DNA of 64,000 nucleotides from an archaeon (GTDB lineage: Archaea; Aenigmatarchaeota; Aenigmatarchaeia; QMZP01; JAFGSV01): NCBI GenBank assembly GCA_028279705.1, contig JANQNF010000027.1, positions 1-64,000 on the forward strand, written 5' to 3'. Positions 28,168-37,816 of the stretch are shown piece after piece. Position numbers and translations under genes: made by a program. The notes below the pieces were generated by a model that was given only the letters and a program-made list of their open reading frames with translations, was not told where the DNA came from and did no database searches. Every line of letters begins with the position of its first letter. Positions within the stretch are counted from its first letter, which is position 1.

Positions 28168-28193
28168 TAAATAAGGGGGAGGTTTCCCTCCCC
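28168..28193 (-). terminator. terminator after major capsid gene
   Basis: On the - strand GGGGAGG, loop GAAA, CCTCCCC, then CTTATTTAT. The GNRA loop and GC stem are strong but the T-tract is short. It may limit read-through from the very high-level capsid gene. Confidence 0.7.
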
Positions 28194-28206
28194 GTTAGAT
28201 TAGCTA

Positions 28207-29412
28207 TTACAGAGGTGCAACAGCTTTCATTACAGCAATACGTTCTGGACGTTTAACCAGGATACCGTAGTACCACTTGATGCTGGAGAAGCCAGTCTCA
28301 CCGTAAGGGTCATTACGGTCAGCAGTTTCTTTACCAGGCATCTTGGTCATAACATTGAACTTAACAGACTTACCGTCAGTCTGGAAGCCAATAGTGGTAA
28401 AGGAATCATCACCAACAACCAGTACCGGGTATACATCGTAATGCTCAGTACCGTTAACGGTAGAGGTACGATAACCAGGGTTAGCAGAAGTAGCTGCTGC
28501 ACCTGCACCTGCCCAGTGAAGCATCTCTGGAACCTGGATGATACGGAACTTATCGATAGTACCGATTTCACCATTCATCAGAGTACCAGCATCACCATAG
28601 TGCTGAATCTCAATGAATGCCTTATTACCAAACAGGTCTTTCATTGCCTTCAGGTCAGGAACCAGTTCGGAACCAACGTACATTACACGAGTACCACCAA
28701 TCACTTTGGTATCAACCAGACGGGAACCAGTGATGATAGTAGTTTGGGTAGGAGTACGGTTATCGGTCAGAATAGCATCCAGACGCATCAGGTTCTTGTA
28801 GGTAATAACAGAAGGGGTAGAACCTTCGCCTGTGACTGTTGCATCAGAGGTAGCAGCACCTGCATACAGTACTGTACCAGCAGAAGCCAGAAGGTCTTTC
28901 TGGAGAACAGCTTCAGTAATCTGTACTGCACCATTCATCAGTTCACGAGACAAGTGTTCTTTCAGTTGGTCATCAGAGTCGAAATCCAAGGATTCCTGAG
29001 TGAACTCGTAGAAGAAACCAAACTTATGGATGGAACCTTCACGAGACAGACGAGTAAATCCAACACGGTTAACACGACCACCATTCTCGGTCAGCAGAGG
29101 CAGCTTGGAAGTAATAGTACCAATGTCTTTGCTTGAACCATAAAGGTTACCGTTTACGATGTGTGCACCGTTAGCATCGATACCCTGGTCATTAATATTA
29201 CGGTCATCCAGCAGAGGAACATATTCGTAAACCTTGATGGTTTTACCCATGTTCTTCGGCATGTTAGTAACGGAAGCCAGGGGCATAAAGTATTGGTCTT
29301 TACGAGCCTGGATAATAGCTTTCTTGAGCCAGTAGAAGGTATTCATCTGGTCAGAGCCAGCACCATCGATACTGGATTTCTGACCGTCAATTGGAGCGTT
29401 ATAGTTCAACAT
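28207..29412 (-). CDS. major capsid protein (N4 gp56)
   Basis: 401 aa, matching the ~44 kDa N4 major coat protein. The start follows ACAGGAAATTATT. Features fit the HK97-type phage coat family: an N-arm, a long helix region ([20 protein letters not shown]), a beta-rich core with a Thr/Gly insert, and a C-terminal [17 protein letters not shown] end. It lies after the putative scaffold gene and portal in the late operon, the usual portal-scaffold-capsid order. Confidence 0.92.
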   Translation of the reverse strand: MLNYNAPIDGQKSSIDGAGSDQMNTFYWLKKAIIQARKDQYFMPLASVTNMPKNMGKTIKVYEYVPLLDDRNINDQGIDANGAHIVNGNLYGSSKDIGTITSKLPLLTENGGRVNRVGFTRLSREGSIHKFGFFYEFTQESLDFDSDDQLKEHLSRELMNGAVQITEAVLQKDLLASAGTVLYAGAATSDATVTGEGSTPSVITYKNLMRLDAILTDNRTPTQTTIITGSRLVDTKVIGGTRVMYVGSELVPDLKAMKDLFGNKAFIEIQHYGDAGTLMNGEIGTIDKFRIIQVPEMLHWAGAGAAATSANPGYRTSTVNGTEHYDVYPVLVVGDDSFTTIGFQTDGKSVKFNVMTKMPGKETADRNDPYGETGFSSIKWYYGILVKRPERIAVMKAVAPL

Positions 29413-29424
29413 AATAATTTCCTG

Positions 29425-30660
29425 TTAAAGTCCACCGGGATTCGGCAGTTTAGCGAACTCTTCATCACTCATAGCGAGTGGATTAATGAAACGTTCTACT
29501 TTTTTAGGTGCAGCTCGACTTGGCGAAGCAGCACTTGCTTGTTCAGAGTGAGTAACCGTTGGTTTCGGTTTAACCACTCTAGTTGCTACTGCTGCACGTT
29601 GAGCAGTAACTTCCGGTTTAGTCTCAACAGGTTTACCAGCCAGGTGGTTAAATGCACCTTGTTTAGCAAGAGCATCACCAACATAGTTATAAGCCTGAAT
29701 AAACGGTGTTCCGGTAGGAATCTGGCCTAACATCTGAAGACGGTTAATCTCATTCGAGATAATGTCATAAATACCATTTTCACGTTGAGACTGAATCGTC
29801 TGGAGTAAGCCACGATTCTCAAACAGTGCATTCTTACTGGCTTCATCCCATGTCTGAGAAATTACACCTAAAGTAGCTTGTCCTTCTGGGGTAGACTTTA
29901 AATCGTCCAGTTCGGTTGCAAATGCTGCTTCAGTGTCAGATACACGGTGATTGCCTTTCTGGTAATTGATTTCCTCATCCATATTAATATCGAGAGGGTC
30001 AGTACCAGAATCTTTAAGCAACTTACGAATGGCTTCAGGGTTCTTCTTATCTAAGTCAATCAGATAAGACAGCTTGTCCTCATCCATCAGTCCGTTGTTT
30101 TCTAACATCAGCATTACCTTACGATAAGGCTGTAACGCTTGCATCTTACGAGTGTAGTTAGCACCCATCTGCATCAGGCTAATGGCCTCCTCCGGTGATT
30201 GGGGAGTAATCATTTTACCGTTAGCTTTAAATGGAGCCATCAAACGTTCGTAACCAGCTTTATAGTCGAAGTCGGCTGGCAGACCTTCAGACTGTTTATC
30301 CTCTTCTGACTTACTCTGGCCGGAGTCTTCAGTAGCAGGAGCAGCTTTAGTAATCGGCTTACCGTTACTATCAACTTCATTGGCGTCAACTTTATCATCA
30401 ACTTTATCAGAAGTTAAATTTTTTGCTGCATCTTCATCTACTTCAGACTGCTCAGAGTTATCTTCTTCTGGTTCGTCCGTTGTGGTTGTTTCTTCAGATT
30501 GGGTAGTAACTACTTCTTCTTGTTCAGTAGTAACGTCTTCTTCTGGGGTGTTCTGAGTGTCTTGTTCAACTTCTTCTGAAGGAGGAACAGACATATTCAG
30601 AATCTCATCATCCGACATTGCGAGAATGTCGGAAGCCTGTTTAGTGGCTTCCGTAGTCAT
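29425..30660 (-). CDS. probable scaffolding protein (N4 gp57 position)
   Basis: 411 aa and very acidic. Residues ~25-125 are Glu/Asp/Thr-rich and disordered. The centre is helical with little beta content, and the C-terminus is basic (RVVKPKPTVT, SRAAPKKVERF). This acid-then-helix-then-basic plan and the position between portal and capsid are typical of phage scaffolds. AMSDDEILNM (near 14-23) and AMSDEEFAKL (near 397-406) are a repeated short motif at both ends, possibly capsid or portal binding. Confidence 0.72.
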   Translation of the reverse strand: MTTEATKQASDILAMSDDEILNMSVPPSEEVEQDTQNTPEEDVTTEQEEVVTTQSEETTTTDEPEEDNSEQSEVDEDAAKNLTSDKVDDKVDANEVDSNGKPITKAAPATEDSGQSKSEEDKQSEGLPADFDYKAGYERLMAPFKANGKMITPQSPEEAISLMQMGANYTRKMQALQPYRKVMLMLENNGLMDEDKLSYLIDLDKKNPEAIRKLLKDSGTDPLDINMDEEINYQKGNHRVSDTEAAFATELDDLKSTPEGQATLGVISQTWDEASKNALFENRGLLQTIQSQRENGIYDIISNEINRLQMLGQIPTGTPFIQAYNYVGDALAKQGAFNHLAGKPVETKPEVTAQRAAVATRVVKPKPTVTHSEQASAASPSRAAPKKVERFINPLAMSDEEFAKLPNPGGL

Positions 30661-30678
30661 GGGGAGTATCTCCGGTTA

Positions 30679-31041
30679 TTAGTCTTGAATTACTTCTTCG
30701 TCTTCATCCGGTTCTGCACGAACCGTATCCAGCATTTCCTGAACACGTTCGATAGTACCGATAGCCTGGTCACCCAGACGCATGGAGATATCCAGCCAAC
30801 GACGGATATGACCAGCAGCTTGTGCCATTGCCAGAGCATCAGCACGTTGTTCTGCTGTCAGCAGAGGGTCACCTGATTCCTGAACGTAGCGAGCACATTC
30901 TTTCTCACAGAACTGTTCCAGAATTACTTTACGGAACAGACGGTTTTCACACAGTTTGCGAACGTCTTCTGCACGGGCAACAATTTCTTTATTACCAGCC
31001 AGTTGATATTCCAGTCCTGCGATTTCTTGTTCTTTACTCAT
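30679..31041 (-). CDS. small helical capsid-region protein (N4 gp58 position)
   Basis: A 120 aa helical protein between scaffold-like and portal genes. It contains CENRLFRKVILEQFCEKEC, with four Cys in all, and a very acidic tail AEPDEDEEVIQD. No recognised domain. Head-assembly role by context only. Confidence 0.7.
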   Translation of the reverse strand: MSKEQEIAGLEYQLAGNKEIVARAEDVRKLCENRLFRKVILEQFCEKECARYVQESGDPLLTAEQRADALAMAQAAGHIRRWLDISMRLGDQAIGTIERVQEMLDTVRAEPDEDEEVIQD

Positions 31042-31055
31042 GAAGGTCTGCCTTA

Positions 31056-33338
31056 TTAAAGGTTCATGCCGGGACTTAATGCTGGGTCACGGCTTGGGTC
31101 AAAATACTGGGAACCAATGGAAAGAGATGGGTCTTGGGGTGCAAGAGCATCACGTTCTAATTCATTGTTCACCGGGTTGTTACCATCGGTAATTGCATTA
31201 TATCCGATAGCAGCAGATATGTTAGGGGAAGTTTCGCCTTCTTTTACTGGTTGTGTCAATGCTTTAGTTACTTGAAGGTTCTGGTTACCCTGAGATTGTG
31301 CTTTTTGTTTTTCCATTTCACGAGCATGTTTAGTGCCAGATTCTTGTTCCAGATAATCCAGGTTAGTCATATCTTTCTTAGCATCTTCTGCACGAGCCTT
31401 AGCTTCGTTCAATGCAATCTCAGATTGCAGCTTACGATTTTCCAGTTCAGCTTTCTGAATAGCCAGTTGCTTAAGCTGTTCTTCCATTGGGTCTGGTTCT
31501 GGTTTCCAGGTACGTAACTCGTGTGCCAATTCAGGCATACGTTTAAGTTCTGCAATACGAGCAACCAGTTTAAGGGTAACTTGCTGGTCAACCGTGTTAC
31601 CAATAGTCTGAACCATGAAGCCCAGGTCTTGAGATTTCTGGTTATCAACCTCAGCAGTATTGATATCCACTTCAATATCAAAGTTGCCTTTCAGGTCTTC
31701 GCGATTAATCGTTACGTATTCTTCGTTAGTAATACGAACGACTTCTGTCTCAGAAAGGAATACGGCATTCATTGCACAAATCTTTGTACCAATGTCAGCC
31801 ATACCTTTTGCCAGACGACGTAGGATTGCCATCTCACGTTTAGAAGCTGCATCCAGTGCACCACGAATACCAGCAGCAACATCACCATAAGCTGAACCAG
31901 TGACACCACCTGCAAATGCTTTTACCCCAGTAAGTGCTTCTGCTTCCTGGTTCTGCATCTGAGACATCACAATTGCAGACTGAGGTAGCTCAGGGAACTT
32001 ATGTTCGATGATTGCCTGAGAAGGGTTACCTGTCTGAGGATTATATTCGTAGTCCAGGCCATCTTCGAAACGACGACGGTTCAGAGTATCCAGCATACCT
32101 TTAGGGTAAGCACGTTGACCATTGGCACTACGACCAAGTAAGTCAATCATGCCACGCATGGTAGCACCCAGGATTTTCTGGTTATCGCCTAACAGTTCTG
32201 CATCTGCTTCACCATACAATTCACGTTTACGTGGCATATATGGAACCAGTACAAACGGTAGTTTGCCATCCGGGTATGGGTTCTCTTCCATACGGATAAG
32301 AGTTGTACCAATCCAGGTAGCAACAATTGGCTTAAGCTCACCATCGCCATCGGTATCCCAGAATCCCCAGTATTCATATGCAATGACACGTTTACGCATA
32401 GCATCACGGAACTGGAAGTCACCGGGAGTTTTACTTTCATGGTCTGGGTCAGTGAGTGGGGAAGAACTTTCCCAGTCAATTTTATCCAGATTATGATAAC
32501 GGTCTGGAGTCTTTAACAGGTCTGCTTTACAGGTTTCGAATGAGACAACTGCGAACAGTGCTCGGTCGAGGTCACCATTACAGGACGGGTCGATAACGAC
32601 GTTGTTTGGGTCGAGCATTTCAACCGTTGGCCTGTTAACCACAGCCTTCTCGACTTCAACTTCCGTAGTACCCGTCTGGATAGCATAAGTAGCTTCACCC
32701 GTTTCATTGAAATAGTTAACAGCTTCTTTAACGTCATCTGCTACTTGTTCCTCGTATCCGCGAGGATTCTGTGCCTGAAGGTCTAAGGCTTGTTGCAGAA
32801 TATGAACTTGTTCTTCTGTTTCAACAGGGTACATCTGGAAGACAGGGGCTTCCTGTTTAACCTTAACTACCTTACGTTCCCAGCCAACACGAGCAATACC
32901 AGTACCGTCATCACAGACAGAGTGAACGTAATCATCCACCAGCTTCACACGGTTAAGCTGAGTACGGAACTGGTAATTAAGTACGAGTTCGTTCTGACGT
33001 GCAGCTTGTTCATCTTCCCAGGTAACGGGGGTAAGTTTGAATAACTTAGGGGATGACAAGAATGGCTCAGACAATGGAGCATAACGCCACTCTGCCTGAC
33101 GGCGAACCAGTTTAGGCTGGACTTGGGAACGGCCTTTAACCTTTGGTGGCTTAGCCGAACCTTCTGCTTTCATGAGGTCATTCCATTTCTGGATTTCCTT
33201 CATGATTGCATCATGGGCTGGTTTACCTGCTTCAAGGTCAGCCTTCAGTGTCTGAATACTTGGCTCTTTCTTCCAGTTAGTCAGCTTATCTGACTGTCCT
33301 GGGTCTGGAAGAGGAGTCATAGAATCTTGATGTTCCAT
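31056..33338 (-). CDS. portal protein (N4 gp59)
   Basis: A 760 aa dodecameric vertex protein by homology to the ~94 kDa N4 portal. The Shine-Dalgarno AGGAATTACT precedes the ATG. An N-terminal basic part ([20 protein letters not shown]) leads into the portal core with long helices and an acidic clip. Residues ~600-700 form a coiled-coil barrel ([20 protein letters not shown]), and the C-terminus is polar and Gln-rich. It lies upstream of scaffold and capsid genes on the late transcript. Confidence 0.92.
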   Translation of the reverse strand: MEHQDSMTPLPDPGQSDKLTNWKKEPSIQTLKADLEAGKPAHDAIMKEIQKWNDLMKAEGSAKPPKVKGRSQVQPKLVRRQAEWRYAPLSEPFLSSPKLFKLTPVTWEDEQAARQNELVLNYQFRTQLNRVKLVDDYVHSVCDDGTGIARVGWERKVVKVKQEAPVFQMYPVETEEQVHILQQALDLQAQNPRGYEEQVADDVKEAVNYFNETGEATYAIQTGTTEVEVEKAVVNRPTVEMLDPNNVVIDPSCNGDLDRALFAVVSFETCKADLLKTPDRYHNLDKIDWESSSPLTDPDHESKTPGDFQFRDAMRKRVIAYEYWGFWDTDGDGELKPIVATWIGTTLIRMEENPYPDGKLPFVLVPYMPRKRELYGEADAELLGDNQKILGATMRGMIDLLGRSANGQRAYPKGMLDTLNRRRFEDGLDYEYNPQTGNPSQAIIEHKFPELPQSAIVMSQMQNQEAEALTGVKAFAGGVTGSAYGDVAAGIRGALDAASKREMAILRRLAKGMADIGTKICAMNAVFLSETEVVRITNEEYVTINREDLKGNFDIEVDINTAEVDNQKSQDLGFMVQTIGNTVDQQVTLKLVARIAELKRMPELAHELRTWKPEPDPMEEQLKQLAIQKAELENRKLQSEIALNEAKARAEDAKKDMTNLDYLEQESGTKHAREMEKQKAQSQGNQNLQVTKALTQPVKEGETSPNISAAIGYNAITDGNNPVNNELERDALAPQDPSLSIGSQYFDPSRDPALSPGMNL

Positions 33339-33346
33339 AGTAATTC

Positions 33347-33847
33347 CTATTGTAAAAGTTTCCGGTCGGCCTTGATTTGGTTCCCCAACTCAATCAGTTG
33401 GTTGTCACGGAGTCTAACAGTTGCCCTGAGTTCTTCAACCACTCGTCTGCCTTGTTCAAGACTGGCGTCGAGTTCGGCTGCATGGCTTGCAAGACTTCTG
33501 CACTCAAAGGCTCCGGCTTCGGCTTGACGTTTATATACGTCGGCTCTTTTGCTTGATTGCTGCATCCGGCTGTTGTAATCACTGCTAAGGCGAGCAAGCT
33601 CGCCTGCGTAATTACTTTCAGCCGTCTGCAACCTGGCAGTGAGCACACCGACTTCATAGCTGTGTTGTCTGTTACGGACATCATATTCACCCTTAAGTTT
33701 ATTGTAGGCTTTCTGGTCTTCTGCTTTCTGGGCATCCCATTTGGCCTGAATCTTGTCCTGACCATTACTAGAACCCCAAAAGTAAATGGTGACTCCAAGA
33801 GCCACCACTACCAGATAAGGCCAACCTTTAGAGATTAGCGTCGTCAT
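33347..33847 (-). CDS. Rz-like inner-membrane spanin subunit
   Basis: 166 aa with start at 33847 (GGAGG 6 bases upstream; a further 16 codons are open 5'). N-terminal transmembrane helix [17 protein letters not shown], then a periplasmic coiled coil rich in Gln/Glu/Lys/Arg ([16 protein letters not shown]) to the end. This is the i-spanin design. It joins the o-spanin nested in the other frame to fuse inner and outer membrane at lysis. The start overlaps the muramidase stop by 20 bp. Confidence 0.88.
   Translation of the reverse strand: MTTLISKGWPYLVVVALGVTIYFWGSSNGQDKIQAKWDAQKAEDQKAYNKLKGEYDVRNRQHSYEVGVLTARLQTAESNYAGELARLSSDYNSRMQQSSKRADVYKRQAEAGAFECRSLASHAAELDASLEQGRRVVEELRATVRLRDNQLIELGNQIKADRKLLQ
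33394..33684 (-). CDS. Rz1-like outer-membrane lipoprotein spanin (nested in Rz)
   Basis: A 96 aa lipoprotein encoded in a different frame inside the Rz-like gene. The signal peptide has RRLK followed by [14 protein letters not shown], a lipobox ending in the lipidated Cys, then a short Pro-rich mature part ([12 protein letters not shown]). An embedded Rz1 is a classic arrangement for Gram-negative phages and supports both calls. Start taken at 33684 because AAGGGTGAAT lies just upstream; 33657 is a second in-frame ATG. Confidence 0.85.
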   Translation of the reverse strand: MMSVTDNTAMKSVCSLPGCRRLKVITQASLLALAVITTAGCSNQAKEPTYINVKPKPEPLSAEVLQAMQPNSTPVLNKADEWLKNSGQLLDSVTTN

Positions 33848-34463
33848 TACATGCCTCCAGAGGCACATTACCAATACGGTTTGATACCCAGCCATATGTG
33901 TAGTCGGGCATATTTAACGAGGTGTAGTGATTAAGTTGTTTACCATCCAACAGCTTAATAATAGTCTTACAGGCTTCTACTTTGCCTCGTTTTTTCTGGA
34001 GTGCCTTATATGAGTTAATGGTTGCTGAGCCAACTTTACCATCAACTTGTATTTTAGGGTAGTCTTTGCCATTACGACTAACGTCGTTCAAAGACTCCTG
34101 AAGCCAACGTGCTGGACGTGAAGTTCCAGTGTTTACTCCAGCATCTACCAGCTTGTGGGTTACAGCAGGGCTAATAGAAGCGAACTCAATAAAGTTTGGC
34201 TTGATAATGTAGTCATCAACATAAACTTCAGCAGCCATCTCTTTAGTGAGTCCTTTCATAGTCCCATCCCATCCGTATTCTTTTGCTAAGACTTCCTTGT
34301 GGGACTGGGCTACTTTCTTAGTTACCCCGTGATTAGTTTCCCCTCCTGGGTCTTTGGGGTCATTTACATAACCACCTTCCAACATAAAAACAGAACCAAG
34401 AATGGCAGCAACTACTGCTCCCACTGCACCACCCTTGGCTGCTAGTTTTTTATTTACTGCCAT
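33828..34463 (-). CDS. SAR endolysin, GH108 N-acetylmuramidase (N4 gp61-like)
   Basis: A 211 aa cell-wall hydrolase. The first 28 residues have a weakly hydrophobic, Ala/Gly-rich helix after lysines (GGAVGAVVAAILGSVFM), the signal-anchor-release type that exports the enzyme inactive. Catalytic E29 lies in EGGYVNDPKDPGGETNHGVT, the GH108 signature. The C-terminal half has the peptidoglycan-binding-3 pattern (VDGKVGSATINSY). N4 gp61 is the known muramidase at this locus. The Shine-Dalgarno AGGAGG is strong. Confidence 0.93.
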   Translation of the reverse strand: MAVNKKLAAKGGAVGAVVAAILGSVFMLEGGYVNDPKDPGGETNHGVTKKVAQSHKEVLAKEYGWDGTMKGLTKEMAAEVYVDDYIIKPNFIEFASISPAVTHKLVDAGVNTGTSRPARWLQESLNDVSRNGKDYPKIQVDGKVGSATINSYKALQKKRGKVEACKTIIKLLDGKQLNHYTSLNMPDYTYGWVSNRIGNVPLEACNDDANL

Positions 34464-34716
34464 GTGAGTCCTCCTCTTTAGGCTTTAAACGAATAAGCCT
34501 GCCAATGATATTCAAAGCAAATAAGCCAATGGCAACACCTGAACCATGTGGAATCTGGTCAAGTAGATGTCTTGGCAAACCTGAGAACATTGGCTGGATT
34601 ATATCGATGGCAGAGAAGAGAATCAGGCCAATAGTACTAATCTGGATAGAAGCCCATTTCCAGGCTCGCTTCCAGTTAGGTACTAGTTCTACTCGTTTGG
34701 TTAACCTGCGAACCAT
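34450..34716 (-). CDS. probable holin, two transmembrane helices
   Basis: An 88 aa protein with a basic N-terminus (MVRRLTKRVELVPNWKRAW), a hydrophobic segment IQISTIGLILFSAIDII, a loop with PRHLLDQIPHG, a second segment GVAIGLFALNIIGRLI, and a charged tail. This resembles the r1t/N4-type small holins next to endolysins. The stop overlaps the muramidase start by 14 bp. It would control timing of lysis. Confidence 0.75.
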   Translation of the reverse strand: MVRRLTKRVELVPNWKRAWKWASIQISTIGLILFSAIDIIQPMFSGLPRHLLDQIPHGSGVAIGLFALNIIGRLIRLKPKEEDSHGSK

Positions 34717-35030
34717 GCGAAAATCTCCTTACGTGCTGCAACCAACAGACTTAAGATTGCACCTGCTGCTGCCCATACCCACTTACCAAAGATTCCTGCA
34801 CCAACTACCTTGTGCTTAATGGTAATGAACTCTTCGATGGTAGGCTCATTTTTAGCAAGACTCTCTTCAACATTCTTAAGCCTGTTACTAACTTCAGCAA
34901 CTGAGTCTTTAAGAGTGGTGATGGAGTTTTCCAGCTTTGCTCGGTCATTCCTTTCACGTTCCTGGTTCTCGAACATGGTTTTAAATCGTTCCTCCAGTCG
35001 AGCCAGTAATACATCAGTGGGTTCAGACAT
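34701..35030 (-). CDS. coiled-coil single-span membrane protein of the lysis cassette
   Basis: 109 aa with start at 35030 (GTGGAAAATTATT upstream; 10 further codons open 5'). Residues ~1-65 form a coiled coil (LARLEERFKTMFENQERER, LKDSVAEVSNRLKNVEESL). The end has one membrane segment FGKWVWAAAGAILSLLVAA. The organisation resembles XhlA/hemolysin-type or gp63-like accessory lysis proteins. Its stop overlaps the holin-like start by 16 bp. Confidence 0.75.
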   Translation of the reverse strand: MSEPTDVLLARLEERFKTMFENQERERNDRAKLENSITTLKDSVAEVSNRLKNVEESLAKNEPTIEEFITIKHKVVGAGIFGKWVWAAAGAILSLLVAARKEIFAWFAG

Positions 35031-35095
35031 AATAATTTTCCACGTAGTAATAATATGCACCTGGAATAATACTTATAAACGCTAACCTACGAAAG

Positions 35096-35121
35096 GAAAA
35101 AGCCCCCATTAAGGGGGCTTA
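35096..35121 (-). terminator. terminator downstream of first tailspike
   Basis: AAGCCCCC (35100-35107) and GGGGGCTT (35113-35120) form an 8-bp stem with a 5-nt loop. On the - strand it is followed by TTTTTCC, and on the + strand by TTACTTTTTT. It can act in both directions. Confidence 0.85.
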
Positions 35122-35126
35122 CTTTT

Positions 35127-37757
35127 TTAAAGCTGAGAGATACTCCAGTATGCACTACGTGATTTTGTCAGTTCTGGCCTGGTAGTAAGAGGTTCGGTTG
35201 CCCGAATACGAGTACCTGCCGGAACTGCTGTCTGAATAGGATGAGCAATGTCCATCGTAATCGGAGCAGAGATGTTTGTAGCAGGTGTCTGATAAGGAGC
35301 CTTAGTAATATAAGTCTCAAGGTCAGCACCTCCAGCCCCAGCACCAGGAATAGTAATACGAGTACCCGGTGAGAACTGGCAAACATACAACCACGCTGAA
35401 CCTTTAGATGTACCATCTGGAGTCAGGTTCTGGGTAATAGTTTTAGTCCCAACAGCAGCAGCTTTGATGTCTGCTTCTTCAGTATCTGGAATAAACACAC
35501 CAGGGGAAGTAACTACGAATGGGCTGTTAACGTAAACGTCAGCAGCAACAAACTTAGTTTTATCCCTCATGTTGTCACGACCAGAAAGTGAAGTGTTAGG
35601 AATCATCATGGAACGTTGAAGCTCCATAACGAACACCGTATCCCCGTAGTTAAACTGACGACCAGTAGGGAAACGAGTACCATTCTGACCGTGGTCAGCT
35701 TCACCAGGGAAGTAGACACGACCAGCAGAACCAACAGGCACACCATTAGAACCAATGAAGTTAGCATATGGTACAGACGTAACGTTTGAACCAGTAATGC
35801 TCACCTCAGAGTAACGGCAACGCAACCAACCCTGACTAATTGCAATACGGTCACCATGAGTAGCGTTAACGTTAGTCATGTTCAATACAGAACGCTGGAA
35901 CGTAAACCAACCATCACCAGTAAAGCCATCAGCAGAAGAGTATTGACCAACACAGTTAAATACCTGGGTAAGTACGTTGGACATGTTCAACTCAGATGCT
36001 ACACCGAACACAGTGAACTTGTAGGCATCTATGTTATCCAGTGTCACACGGTTGTTGTGCTCAACCAGATTGCCATCCAGACCAGCAGATACACCTGCAT
36101 AAAAACGACCAGTCTTGGTCACAACGTTACGTACTGTGAAGTTATGGCAAGGGCAAGCCGGACCATATACGAAACCTGGGTCAGGTGGAATCAACGTACC
36201 ACTCTCATCATACTTAGGAGCATTGTTACCCCACTCCAGTGAGATAAGACGTACATCCTCAGCACTGGCAATTTCCTGGAACTTGCCCGGTTCAAGTGGG
36301 AACTCAATACGTTCAGTTGCTAAGTCTGGTTCACCGTACACACCATTAATAGCAAAGTCTTTACAGCCATACATAAATACTGCACCCAGGGACAGACCAG
36401 TACCAACAGATACTTTGTTACATGGGTCAGCATGGATGTTCTCAATAACGAGATTACGACCAAGCTCAAAGTGAACCACCTGGCGAACACGGTCTGCATA
36501 GACGTTACGAATGGTAACGTTCTTACAGTATTGGTCTTGAGTAGCAGCCCAACCGTATGGACCTTTACCAGCAACACCAATACCAATACCCCAGTTAGAT
36601 ACAGGGATTGGAGCCAGGGAACCATCGATATCAAAGATAGTGATGTTCTCAATAACACAGCCATCATCGAAGCAATTCTGTACAACGTTAAGCTCAATGG
36701 CATCACCCTTCATAGAGTGGAACGTAAGGTTACGAAGAACCATACGGTCAATTTTGCCACCAGAACCTTGCTGAAGAATACCGAAGTAGCCATTGCGGAA
36801 AATACAACCTTCCATCTGGAAAGTACCTGCATCAGTGAAAGAAGCATTAGCAGCTTTCTCTGCATCAGTAGCACCAGGGATAGAAGTGTCGTAATGCCAT
36901 AAGTGCTGGAATACAACGGAGCCTGCCTGACCAGCACGAGGAGGACCATCAAACAGACAGTCGGTCATAACAATGTCACCACCCTTTGGCATTACACGCA
37001 TGTTCTTAAACGTAGTGCCACGGAAGATGGTGTTATGAATCCAGAAGTCACGGTCACCCTCGAACTCACCGTTTAGTACAGTGATGTTTTCAGCAAGCAA
37101 ACGACCTACATTAAGCCAACCGGACTGGAACCCAGTACAGTCAATAACGTGTGGTGCATTGTCACGAGCATAGATAAACGCATCGTTAACTGCATCAGTC
37201 ATTGTTGCGTAAGGACGGTGAGTAAACTCACGAATATGGGGTACGTTCATCCAGTCGGAGATGTTACCCCCAGCAGGAGTAGTAATAGTCTCAGCAGGAA
37301 TAAGAACCCATGCACCTGGTTTAATGCCACCAGAATTGATTGGGTTATCTGTAGCAGACATCTGCTTAGGTAATGCCCCAGTCCAACGATAACGACCAGC
37401 ACCGAACAGAATAGTTTGGTTATGAGTTTCCAGTGTGTAGTTCATACCAAAGGCATAACCAGTATGGAAATACTCACCTCGTTTAGCTGCATACTCGCCC
37501 AGGTCTACTGAGCCACCAGAGTGAACAAGTACCCCAGAAGTAGCCAGACTGGTAGCCGTGGTTCCAGCAGGTAAACCACTAGGCAAAAAGTAAGCTCGCT
37601 GGGTCAGTTCGTCATAAATGACCCGAATATTGGAAATATCCAATCCAGGCACAAAGCGAGCTACTTGTTTTTCCGTCACCCCAAAATCACGAGCAATGGA
37701 TTGCATGTTTACAAGGATGCTTGTTGAACCTCTTCCTTGTGCAAACAAATCTTTCAT
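35127..37757 (-). CDS. tailspike with beta-helix receptor-degrading domain (G7C gp63.1-like position)
   Basis: 876 aa. ATG 37757 has AAGAGGT upstream; the frame reads 26 codons further 5' through the terminator, which is unlikely to be coding. The N-terminal ~110 residues (MKDLFAQGRGSTSILVN, then GVTEKQVARFVPGLD and VLVHSGGSVDLGEYAAKRG) form an attachment module seen in many enterobacterial phage spikes. The rest is a long right-handed beta-helix with Asn/Gly-rich turns and a His/Asp-containing active region (IHNTIFRGTTF). It probably binds and degrades or deacetylates a surface polysaccharide. It would dock to the second spike rather than directly to the tail. Confidence 0.87.
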   Translation of the reverse strand: MKDLFAQGRGSTSILVNMQSIARDFGVTEKQVARFVPGLDISNIRVIYDELTQRAYFLPSGLPAGTTATSLATSGVLVHSGGSVDLGEYAAKRGEYFHTGYAFGMNYTLETHNQTILFGAGRYRWTGALPKQMSATDNPINSGGIKPGAWVLIPAETITTPAGGNISDWMNVPHIREFTHRPYATMTDAVNDAFIYARDNAPHVIDCTGFQSGWLNVGRLLAENITVLNGEFEGDRDFWIHNTIFRGTTFKNMRVMPKGGDIVMTDCLFDGPPRAGQAGSVVFQHLWHYDTSIPGATDAEKAANASFTDAGTFQMEGCIFRNGYFGILQQGSGGKIDRMVLRNLTFHSMKGDAIELNVVQNCFDDGCVIENITIFDIDGSLAPIPVSNWGIGIGVAGKGPYGWAATQDQYCKNVTIRNVYADRVRQVVHFELGRNLVIENIHADPCNKVSVGTGLSLGAVFMYGCKDFAINGVYGEPDLATERIEFPLEPGKFQEIASAEDVRLISLEWGNNAPKYDESGTLIPPDPGFVYGPACPCHNFTVRNVVTKTGRFYAGVSAGLDGNLVEHNNRVTLDNIDAYKFTVFGVASELNMSNVLTQVFNCVGQYSSADGFTGDGWFTFQRSVLNMTNVNATHGDRIAISQGWLRCRYSEVSITGSNVTSVPYANFIGSNGVPVGSAGRVYFPGEADHGQNGTRFPTGRQFNYGDTVFVMELQRSMMIPNTSLSGRDNMRDKTKFVAADVYVNSPFVVTSPGVFIPDTEEADIKAAAVGTKTITQNLTPDGTSKGSAWLYVCQFSPGTRITIPGAGAGGADLETYITKAPYQTPATNISAPITMDIAHPIQTAVPAGTRIRATEPLTTRPELTKSRSAYWSISQL

Positions 37758-37790
37758 ATATACCTCTTGGTACAAAAAGAAGTGGCTAAG

Positions 37791-37812
37791 AAAGCCCCCT
37801 GTTGGGGGCTTA
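37791..37812 (-). terminator. terminator between the two tailspike genes
   Basis: AAGCCCCC (37792-37799), loop TGTT, GGGGGCTT (37804-37811), with TTTCTT following on the - strand. The stem is identical to that at 35,100, so each spike gene ends in the same 8-bp GC stem. Confidence 0.85.
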
Positions 37813-37816
37813 TTAT

